From NCBI RefSeq assembly GCF_021560015.1, contig NZ_CP073588.1, forward strand, positions 1,984,001 to 2,048,000: a DNA stretch of 64,000 bases. Direction: 5' to 3'. The translations under genes were made by a program, and so were the position numbers. Below, piece after piece: positions 57,430-64,000 of the stretch (the first letter of the stretch is position 1; every line of letters starts with the position of its first letter). The stretch comes from Shewanella vesiculosa (GTDB taxonomy: Bacteria; Pseudomonadota; Gammaproteobacteria; Enterobacterales; Shewanellaceae). The notes under the pieces are model-generated. The model was given only the letters and a program-made list of their open reading frames with translations, ran no database searches and was not told where the DNA came from.

Positions 57430-57834
57430 TTAAACTTCAATTCTCATCAAAACACCTGAAACCTCACTAATTTTTTGAGCCAGTTTTAAAGCTTCTTCGC
57501 TTGGTATCTGTCTAATAATATCACCAGACTCAATATCCTGAACTTTAATAACTTGTTTACCTGAATCATCATCAACCGAGAACTTTAACCCTTTTTGCAT
57601 CATAGCAACCATATCGGTCAAATCTGCGGCGACTTGTTTTAATTGTTCGTTATTAGGCTCTTTTTGCATTAACTGAGTCGTGGACTCATTATTGTTAATC
57701 GTATTCACAGAAGACAAATCATTAGTTTTGCTTTGTTCAGAAGCAGGCTGGTTTGTAGCTGACTGAGTAGCTACATCAACCTTACTAAAATCAGTATTCA
57801 TAGCAAAGTGAGCAGTATTATTGTTAATTTCCAT
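57430..57834 (-). CDS. flaG: FlaG, flagellar filament-associated protein
   Basis: A 134-residue FlaG-family protein: a variable, Asn/Ser/Thr-rich N-terminal half and the conserved C-terminal FlaG domain (LKFSVDDDSGKQVIKVQDIESGDIIRQIPSEEALKL). ATG 57834 lies 6 bases after GAGG. In Vibrio it influences filament length. It lies downstream of flaB behind a terminator-like hairpin; no separate promoter was found, so read-through is possible. Confidence 0.92.
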   Translation of the reverse strand: MEINNNTAHFAMNTDFSKVDVATQSATNQPASEQSKTNDLSSVNTINNNESTTQLMQKEPNNEQLKQVAADLTDMVAMMQKGLKFSVDDDSGKQVIKVQDIESGDIIRQIPSEEALKLAQKISEVSGVLMRIEV

Positions 57835-57894
57835 GATACACCTCAATTTACCTTAGATAATAGAGTATAAATCTCTATTATGCTTAAACAACAA

Positions 57895-57919
57895 AGGGAG
57901 TTCCATAATGGACCTCCCT
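57895..57919 (-). terminator. Terminator-like hairpin after flaB
   Basis: AGGGAGTTCCAT (57895-57906) pairs with ATGGACCTCCCT (57908-57919) with one mismatch. On the minus strand it is followed by TTTGTTGTTT. It would end or attenuate the flaB transcript ahead of flaG. Confidence 0.8.
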
Positions 57920-57943
57920 AAAGCATAGCTAATAATTAACTAA

Positions 57944-58762
57944 CTAAAGTAGCGATAGAGCGATCTGAGGCAACTGGTTAGCCTGGGCTAACATTGCTGA
58001 GCCAGTTTGCTGTAGTACTTGGTTTTTAGTCATTGTTGAAGTTTCTTTTGCAAAGTCAACATCCACAATACGACTTTTTGCATCAGCAACGTTAGCTTGT
58101 GTATTTGCACTGTTACTAATGTTATATGCTAAACGGTTTTGGATAGCACCAAGGTCAGCTCGTTGGGTATCAATAACTTTAATTGCAGCATCAATTTTAC
58201 CAAGGGCAGAGTTACGTCCAGCTGATGAAGTGACAATTAAAGAACCAACAGACAAAGTTGTAGCATCGGTTTTCTTTACTTTAATGGTAATATCTTCACC
58301 ATCTTGATGGCCTACTTGGAAAAGTTTACCAGCAGAAAAGCCACCAGCCATTAACTTTGTATTACCAAAAGCAGTAGTTGTACCAATTGCAGTAATTTCA
58401 CTTGCTAGCTGAGTAATTTCAGCTTGAATTGAAGTTAAATCGTCCGCACTGTTTGCACCGTTTTCAGATTGAACAGCCAAGTCACGCATACGTTGTAGCA
58501 TATTTGTCTGTTCTTGCATTGCACCTTCAGAAATCTGTGCAATAGATATCGCATCGTTTGCATTACGCATACCGACTGATAAACCGCTAACTTGAGAGTT
58601 CAAACGGTTAGAGATAGCCAGACCTGCGGCATCATCTTTAGCGCTGTTAATGCGCAAACCGCTAGATAGACGCTCCATAGAAGTTGCAAGTGCACCACTT
58701 GATGAATTCAAGTTTTTCTGAGCTTTTAGCGACGTTACGTTAGTGTTTACTGTGATAGCCAT
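57944..58762 (-). CDS. flaB: FlaB, flagellin (intact copy)
   Basis: A 272-residue flagellin with conserved N- and C-terminal coiled-coil domains ([24 protein letters not shown]...[51 protein letters not shown]) and a short central domain. It has a GAGGAAG box before ATG and a clear sigma-28 promoter about 85-110 bases upstream, so it is a late FliA-dependent gene. It is the second of two tandem flagellins and, as sequenced, the only one with an open frame. The flaB label follows gene order in Shewanella. Confidence 0.95.
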   Translation of the reverse strand: MAITVNTNVTSLKAQKNLNSSSGALATSMERLSSGLRINSAKDDAAGLAISNRLNSQVSGLSVGMRNANDAISIAQISEGAMQEQTNMLQRMRDLAVQSENGANSADDLTSIQAEITQLASEITAIGTTTAFGNTKLMAGGFSAGKLFQVGHQDGEDITIKVKKTDATTLSVGSLIVTSSAGRNSALGKIDAAIKVIDTQRADLGAIQNRLAYNISNSANTQANVADAKSRIVDVDFAKETSTMTKNQVLQQTGSAMLAQANQLPQIALSLL

Positions 58763-58847
58763 GATTGCTTCCTCATATTGTTTCTGACTTGAGAGATGCC
58801 TGCATGCTTTATCTCAAGTCAAACAGGTCTTGCTCGTTACAATATAT

Positions 58848-58874
58848 TTAACGGCTACAATCTTTTTATCTTTA
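58848..58874 (-). promoter_or_regulatory. Sigma-28 (FliA) promoter upstream of flaB
   Basis: Minus strand TAAA (58874-58871), 15 bases, then GCCGTTAA (58855-58848), one mismatch from the enteric GCCGATAA. It lies after the flaA terminator and about 85 bases before the flaB start. Confidence 0.85.
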
Positions 58875-58936
58875 GTTTTTTTTTAATCTTTTTATAAGTA
58901 ATTAATAAATATTTTACTTATTAACTTAGAACATAT

Positions 58937-58966
58937 AAAATCGGCTTCTATTAAGAAGCCGATTTT
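58937..58966 (-). terminator. Rho-independent terminator after flaA
   Basis: A perfect 13-base stem, AAAATCGGCTTCT (58937-58949) and AGAAGCCGATTTT (58954-58966), with a 4-base ATTA loop, 15 bases after the flaA stop and before the flaB promoter. Confidence 0.92.
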
Positions 58967-58981
58967 ATAAATGCGTTATTA

Positions 58982-59804
58982 CTAACCCAATAATGACAAT
59001 GCAACTTGAGGTAACTGATTAGCCTGTGCAAGCATTGCAGAGCCGGTTTGTTGAAGTACCTGGTTTTTCGTCATAGTGGATGTCTCTTTAGCAAAATCGA
59101 CATCAACAATACGACTTTTTGCATCAGCGACGTTAGCTTGTGTGTTAGCACTGTTGCTAATGTTGTGACCCAAACGGTTTTGGACTGCACCCAGAGCTGC
59201 TCGTTGAGTATCAAATTTTTTTAATCGCTGCATCAATCTTGCCTATTGCCGAGTTACGGCCAGCGGAAGTTAATACCGTTAACGCTCCCACAGAAAGCGA
59301 AGTTGAATTATTAGTATTTACAGTAACAGTGACATCCTCACCGTCTTGATGACCTACCTGGAATAATTTACCAGCAGAGAAGCCACCCGTCATCAATTTA
59401 GTATTACCAAATGCAGTACTGTTACCAATTGCGGTTATTTCTGTAACAAGCTGATCCATTTCAGCTTTTAGTGCTGTTAAATCATCTGTGCTATTGGCAC
59501 CGTTTTCAGACTGAATTGCTAAGTCACGCATACGTTGCAGCATATTGGTTTGTTCTTGCATTGCGCCTTCAGCGATTTGAGCTATCGAGATGGCATCATT
59601 TGCATTACGCATACCGACTTCTAAACCACGAACTTGAGAGTTTAAGCGGTTAGAAATAGCCAAACCAGCAGCATCATCTTTGGCACTGTTGATTCTTAAT
59701 CCACTTGAAAGACGTTCCATTGACGTATTTAACTGCCCAGTAGATATGTTTAAGTTCTTCTGTGCTTTCATAGAAGTAACGTTGGTATTAACTGTAATAG
59801 CCAT
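58982..59804 (-). CDS. flaA: FlaA, flagellin, frameshifted at an A7 run
   Basis: The first of two tandem flagellins, closely similar to FlaB throughout. The N-terminal 197 codons (from 59804) read [19 protein letters not shown]... up to [12 protein letters not shown] and then stop at TGA (59211). The C-terminal domain continues in another frame as [24 protein letters not shown]... to [10 protein letters not shown] at 58982. Removing one A from the A7 run (T7 at 59216-59222 on the plus strand) gives AAIKKFDTQ and a normal 273-residue flagellin. It has a GAGGAA box; no clear sigma-28 or sigma-54 box was seen upstream. Confidence 0.92.
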
Positions 59805-59884
59805 AAATAATTCCTCATTCCTAGTTTTGTTGCCAAGACTGTGGAGCTTGGCTAAATTTTACAATTTAACGTGATTGCTTATTG

Positions 59885-61087
59885 TTAGATGTAATCAAAC
59901 AATGAAAGCGAACCCACTTTACTAAACACACTCGATACCGCATTAAGTGCAAGCTGTTGTTTTTCAAACTCGGTCATAGCCTCGGCATAATCTAAATCTT
60001 CAAGAATAGACAACGTGCTGCTATTAATAATTTTCTCTTCTGAATGATTTGTAGAAATACTCTCTAAACCTTTCAAATTATTACCAGCGATCCCTCTTGC
60101 CGTACTGACTTGATTTTGACCACTATCTATATCATTCAATAGTTGTGCCAACTTTGATTTCCCTTGAGGACTATTTGTCGATTCGGGAGTTTCTAACAAT
60201 GCTAATGCTTTGCTAAATGAATCAAAGATACTGACAGTTTCCATTGGTTCCATGGTAAAAGAGTCGCCCGCTGCTGGGGTTCCGCTTAATTTCACCTCTA
60301 TACCATTGAAAGAAACAGGATTGGTAGCATCAAAATTAGTTACGGTAGTAACTGTCCCGCCCCCTGAATTTAATACTTGGAGATCAACCCCAGTGCCATT
60401 GGGAGTGAAATTAAATGTATATGTATCAGAAACATGCGTTGCTTGATTCGTTATTTTGGCACTTGAAACAGCAAAGTCACCTTGCTGAGAAGACAAATAA
60501 TTGACACCATAGTCCCCCATAGGGTTAACCGAATTCATAAAGGCTAAATCACCGGGAATATTTGTCGGTATCGCAACGCCAGATGCCACAACACTTTTTC
60601 TGACACCAGAATCACCGCTGTAAACAATTTCATTATTGGTATCAAAAGCAAAAGGTTGTGAATTGGTTTTGTTTCCTGCAAACATGTAGTTACCAGATTC
60701 ATCCTTACTATTAGCGATTGAAACTAGCTCCTCGAGGCTCGCTCTCATTTCATCGGCAACCATTTGCCGCTCAACGGGACTAAGGCTGCCGTTTGCACCT
60801 CGTAATAATTGTTCACGCATGGATGAAATTAACGTCTCCGCACTACCAATTTTACTTTCACTGATAGACAGGTGATTAGTTGCATAATCAACATTCTTTG
60901 AATATTGATCCACCAAGGCATTTTTTTGCTTTAAGTTATCAATACCAATGGCTGCAACAGGATCGTCACCTGCTGTATTGACTTTTTTACCACTCGTAAT
61001 CTGCGCTAAAATAGTATTTGTTGCTGATTGCTTATCTAAAATACTCTTAGTACTTTGCTGGAACATTTGTCCGGTAGAAATTCTCAT
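59885..61087 (-). CDS. flgL: FlgL, flagellar hook-filament junction protein
   Basis: A 400-residue HAP3. The N-terminus MRISTGQMFQQSTKSILDKQSATNTILAQI and the C-terminal LEDLDYAEAMTEFEKQQLALNAVSSVFSKVGSLSLFDYI are typical flagellin-like coiled-coil ends. The central domain is variable, with NYMFAGNKTNSQPF. It follows flgK by 10 bases. Confidence 0.96.
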   Translation of the reverse strand: MRISTGQMFQQSTKSILDKQSATNTILAQITSGKKVNTAGDDPVAAIGIDNLKQKNALVDQYSKNVDYATNHLSISESKIGSAETLISSMREQLLRGANGSLSPVERQMVADEMRASLEELVSIANSKDESGNYMFAGNKTNSQPFAFDTNNEIVYSGDSGVRKSVVASGVAIPTNIPGDLAFMNSVNPMGDYGVNYLSSQQGDFAVSSAKITNQATHVSDTYTFNFTPNGTGVDLQVLNSGGGTVTTVTNFDATNPVSFNGIEVKLSGTPAAGDSFTMEPMETVSIFDSFSKALALLETPESTNSPQGKSKLAQLLNDIDSGQNQVSTARGIAGNNLKGLESISTNHSEEKIINSSTLSILEDLDYAEAMTEFEKQQLALNAVSSVFSKVGSLSLFDYI

Positions 61088-61097
61088 AATGTATCTC

Positions 61098-63011
61098 CTA
61101 GCGAACCGAGCTTAATAAAGTGTCGAAAATGGTTTGTGCCGTTGTCATTATTCTGGCAGATGCTTGGTAAGACTGTTGAAAACGCATTAAATTTGCAGCT
61201 TCTTCATCAAGGTTGACACCTGACTCGCTTTGCACGCGATTGTAAGCTTGTTGATAAATAGCCGTTGAAGAGCCCATTCGTACTTCAGCAGACTTAGTTT
61301 GGCTACCAATATCCAATTTAGTATTTTCAAATACGCTATTTAAGGTACCAGTGCCGTTATTCATCAATTTGGTATCAGACAATTTAGCCATTTCAACTGC
61401 ATTACTGTTGTCGCCTTCAGCAAATGACAAATCAAACGTGAAACGTTCGCCAGTCGCAGTACCTGAAGTCGTAATATTAAAGTCCATACCAAAAGCGTTA
61501 ATGTTATTGCCGGTATAAGCACCTACGCCTAACGACGCTCCAGCACTGTCAAATGCTTCGTAAGTATTGGCTGCTGTGTTGATTTGAAAAGTAATCGACG
61601 ATCCAACACCCTGGAAACCCGCAGCGCTGGAGTTCATGCTATTTAAACTGATAGAAGTATTACCAGAATTGGCAACATCGGCACTTAAACTAGGCCCAGC
61701 AGCAGCAATGCCTTTGGGATCGGTCATCACCACTTTTAAACCAGAGGCTGCGCCTGCTGTTGGGCGGATTTCAAATTTATCACCGTCCGCTACGGCACCA
61801 CTGGCAATATTAATGCTAAAACCTGCACCACCGGTAAGTTGACTACCCGATACTGTTAATGTGGTTTGCTCTCCAGTTTTAGTATCTTTTAATTGGTAAC
61901 CATCTGCGATGGTATAGCTCAACTCGTAGCTACCACCTGATAATGCACCCACATCATCAATATTGACCGACATTGCTGCTGTACCAGTATTTGTAGAATT
62001 AGTTGCTGCACGGCCTGATGCCATTAATGGATCGTTAATATCACGAAAGATATCGCTACCGACGTTACCGTTTAAGTCAAAACCTTTGGCTTGCATTTCG
62101 TTAAAGGTGTCTGCGATACCTAAGGCTAATTGACCAAGTTCAGTACTGGCCGGTAACAAGGTATCGTCACGAAAAGAGAATAAAGACTGTAATTGACCGC
62201 CTATTTTTGCAGGATCAATAATGAGCGTTTTATCGCCAATAGAAGCATTAATGCGCGGTTCATTTGGATATGGATCGCCTGGACTCATGCCAATTGACAT
62301 CGACACTTCACCTGACACCAACATCACTGAACCGCCTAGCATAATTGATTTTGCGCCGGTATCTAACGGAATAACATTCACCTGAGCATACTCACTCAGT
62401 TCTAGTATCAATGAATCTTGCTTATCCAATAACTGACTGTCTTCGCCTTGAGATTTCATTAACTCTAAATTGATGCGACCTAATTCTTTACTGATTTCAT
62501 TAACACGAACTGTAACCGATTCTATTTGGCTATTAGTTTGCTTTACCTGACCATCGAGTTGTGATTGCATTTGATTTAGGCCAATGGCTAACTGTTCAGC
62601 AGAGCTGAGACTACTGCCGCGAATGCCTAAATCGGTCGGTAAGTCGGCTACATTATTAATGCTGGCAAAAAAATCATTTAAATTTGCTGGTAACATTTTA
62701 CCAATTTGAGAATAAATCTGGTCTAACTCACTTAACTTACTGTAAGAGGTTTCAGCCGCACTCATGCTGGTTTGGCCTATGCGTAACTCGCGCGCAGCAA
62801 ACTCGTTATAAACACGTTTTACGTCAGTAACATAAGTACCTGTACCATAAAAACTATTACCCAAGCGTTGCGATTCTAAAGTGGTCTGGGTGGCAACTTG
62901 CCTGTTGTAACCAGCAGTATTTGCATTGGCAATGTTATTACTGGTGACACCTAATTGCGCTTGAGATGCTTGAACGCCTGTGCGAGCGATATTGAGTAAG
63001 TCAATCGACAT
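61098..63011 (-). CDS. flgK: FlgK, flagellar hook-filament junction protein
   Basis: A 637-residue HAP1: the rod-type N-terminal motif LLNIARTGVQASQAQLGVTSNNIANANTAGYNRQ, a long variable middle with a duplicated beta-rich segment (GGSYELSYTIADGYQL and a later copy-like region), and the C-terminal SGVNLDEEAANLMRFQQSYQASARIMTTAQTIFDTLL. Its start overlaps the flgJ stop by one base. Confidence 0.96.
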   Translation of the reverse strand: MSIDLLNIARTGVQASQAQLGVTSNNIANANTAGYNRQVATQTTLESQRLGNSFYGTGTYVTDVKRVYNEFAARELRIGQTSMSAAETSYSKLSELDQIYSQIGKMLPANLNDFFASINNVADLPTDLGIRGSSLSSAEQLAIGLNQMQSQLDGQVKQTNSQIESVTVRVNEISKELGRINLELMKSQGEDSQLLDKQDSLILELSEYAQVNVIPLDTGAKSIMLGGSVMLVSGEVSMSIGMSPGDPYPNEPRINASIGDKTLIIDPAKIGGQLQSLFSFRDDTLLPASTELGQLALGIADTFNEMQAKGFDLNGNVGSDIFRDINDPLMASGRAATNSTNTGTAAMSVNIDDVGALSGGSYELSYTIADGYQLKDTKTGEQTTLTVSGSQLTGGAGFSINIASGAVADGDKFEIRPTAGAASGLKVVMTDPKGIAAAGPSLSADVANSGNTSISLNSMNSSAAGFQGVGSSITFQINTAANTYEAFDSAGASLGVGAYTGNNINAFGMDFNITTSGTATGERFTFDLSFAEGDNSNAVEMAKLSDTKLMNNGTGTLNSVFENTKLDIGSQTKSAEVRMGSSTAIYQQAYNRVQSESGVNLDEEAANLMRFQQSYQASARIMTTAQTIFDTLLSSVR

Positions 63012-64000
63012 TATTTAGTCTCCACAGGTAATACAGATTTAAGGCCTTCTTTTACCGACTTCATCACATTGATAACTTTATTGGCATATTGAGGGTCGGT
63101 GGCATAGCCTGCTTTTTGCAGTGCTTTAATAAACTGAGTCGGCTCTGCGGCAACTTTACGCGCATCTTGATAACGATCACCTTGGCTAATAAACGACACA
63201 AAATCGTTAAAGCTCTGTTCAAGGTTGTCATACATTCTGAAATCCGCTTTTTGTTGCACCGCTATGCCCTTTTCAAATTCCAATGTATTGACAGAGGTTT
63301 TGTCACCCTGCCAACGTTTATCAGCTTTGATATTAAATAAGTTATTACTCATAGTGCCGTCATTACGACGTACCACTTTTTGGCCCCAGCCGGTTTCGAG
63401 TGCTGATTGAGCGATTAACACTTCAGCTGAGGTACCCAAGGATTTAGCCGCTTTTTCAGCGTGAGGATACAACACCGAAATAAAATGTTCTGGACTGGTA
63501 AATTGACTTACCGCAATACCTTTGCTTTTTGCCATAGGGGTATCAACCGGCGGCAAACTTTTGCCCGTTTGTAACGCTTGGCTGGTTAATTGCTCGCCGC
63601 GTAACACACTGTCTAATTGATCACCAGATAACACCCGAGAAAGCTTGGCCGTCATAGGTTGCATAGACTGCGCATGATCAATAACTGAATGCGATGCCGC
63701 TATTTGATCTTTTGGTGCTATAGCATCTAAGGTGTCTTTATCTAACTCTGTAGCTGGCGCAACAAACATGCTCGGGTTTACTTTGTAGTCGCTATTACCG
63801 CGTAATACTGATGCCGGAGTAATAGGGCTATTTTCTGGGTCTAATTGCTGCACCATCATTTCAGCCAGCCCTAGCATGCCTTTATTGGATAAATCGACAG
63901 ACATTTGTTGATCACGCATTTGTTCAAAAAATGCTGTTGTTTCACTGTTCATTGGATTGTCTGACTTGAACGCGGCATTGGCATCTCGCATGCTTTTCAT
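63011..64000 (-). CDS. flgJ: FlgJ, rod-assembly muramidase, 5' end cut by window edge
   Basis: About 330 C-terminal residues. The frame is open to the window end, and the first visible residues (MKSMRDANAAFKSDNPMNSETTAFFEQMRDQQMS) are internal to the family's N-terminal rod-scaffold domain, so the true start lies beyond 64000. A linker follows, then the C-terminal glucosaminidase domain (ISVLYPHAEKAAKSLGTSAEVLIAQSALETGWG, catalytic Glu in SALETGWG). It digests peptidoglycan to let the rod pass. It is coupled to flgK. Confidence 0.95.
   Translation of the reverse strand: MKSMRDANAAFKSDNPMNSETTAFFEQMRDQQMSVDLSNKGMLGLAEMMVQQLDPENSPITPASVLRGNSDYKVNPSMFVAPATELDKDTLDAIAPKDQIAASHSVIDHAQSMQPMTAKLSRVLSGDQLDSVLRGEQLTSQALQTGKSLPPVDTPMAKSKGIAVSQFTSPEHFISVLYPHAEKAAKSLGTSAEVLIAQSALETGWGQKVVRRNDGTMSNNLFNIKADKRWQGDKTSVNTLEFEKGIAVQQKADFRMYDNLEQSFNDFVSFISQGDRYQDARKVAAEPTQFIKALQKAGYATDPQYANKVINVMKSVKEGLKSVLPVETK

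Noticed and set aside
59805..59884. Sigma-28 or sigma-54 promoter for flaA
   Set aside because: TTGGCAA is present, but the required GC 10 bases after GG is missing and it is too close to the start; no TAAA-N15-GCC pattern fits.

Overview
The window looks like a chromosome segment of a marine gammaproteobacterium, most probably a Shewanella or close relative. The grounds are a pfaABCD polyunsaturated fatty acid synthase cluster, a polar-flagellar cluster ordered flgJ-flgK-flgL-flaA-flaB-flaG-fliD-fliS-flrABC-fliE..., the flhF/flhG and ParC/ParP polar-placement genes, and moderately AT-rich DNA. The species call is inference from gene content and order; no search was run.

Layout. (1) 1-11,951, plus strand: the 3' end of pfaA (KR and DH-like domains), then pfaB, pfaC, pfaD and a small Cys-pair protein. 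The pfaA/pfaB and pfaB/pfaC stop and start codons overlap by 4 bases with GTG and TTG starts. A bidirectional terminator at 12,015-12,050 closes the block. (2) 12,103-23,181: accessory and housekeeping genes. These are an FAH-family enzyme, a transmembrane chemoreceptor broken by a frameshift, two 130-bp tandem repeats that resemble the receptor's 3' end, a convergent PAS chemoreceptor, a three-gene retropepsin-like/RimK/M14 operon, a DUF2461 gene, an RsmB-type rRNA m5C methyltransferase and a DUF2802 gene. (3) 23,270-64,000, all minus strand: a nearly complete polar flagellum and chemotaxis supercluster. In transcription order it runs flgJ (cut by the window edge), flgK, flgL, flaA, flaB, flaG, fliD, a FliT-like gene, fliS, a gap of about 1.2 kb, flrA, flrBC, fliEFGHIJ, fliK, fliL-R, flhB, flhA, flhF, flhG, fliA, cheY, cheZ, cheA, cheB, a small membrane protein, parC, parP, cheW.

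Regulation visible in the DNA. Sigma-54 type -24/-12 boxes (GG, 10 bases, GC) lie upstream of flrB, fliE, fliK and flhA. A sigma-28 box (TAAA, 15 bases, GCCGTTAA) lies upstream of flaB. Together they outline the FlrA -> sigma-54 -> FlrBC -> FliA -> flagellin hierarchy. Rho-independent terminators follow flaA, flaB, fliS, flrA, flrC, cheW, the two convergent receptors and others.

Main oddity. Four motility genes do not read in one frame: the receptor at 13,195 (T7 run), flhF (G9 run), fliJ (two A5 runs) and flaA (A7 run). All five breaks lie at or beside homopolymers, and small length changes there restore full-length proteins. They may be sequencing errors, slippage-switchable (phase-variable) tracts, or decay of motility in a mutator or non-motile strain. 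The G9 tract inside flhF, the gene that sets polar flagellum position, is the most interesting. The long genes outside motility are intact.

No tRNA, rRNA, CRISPR array or intact insertion sequence was seen.
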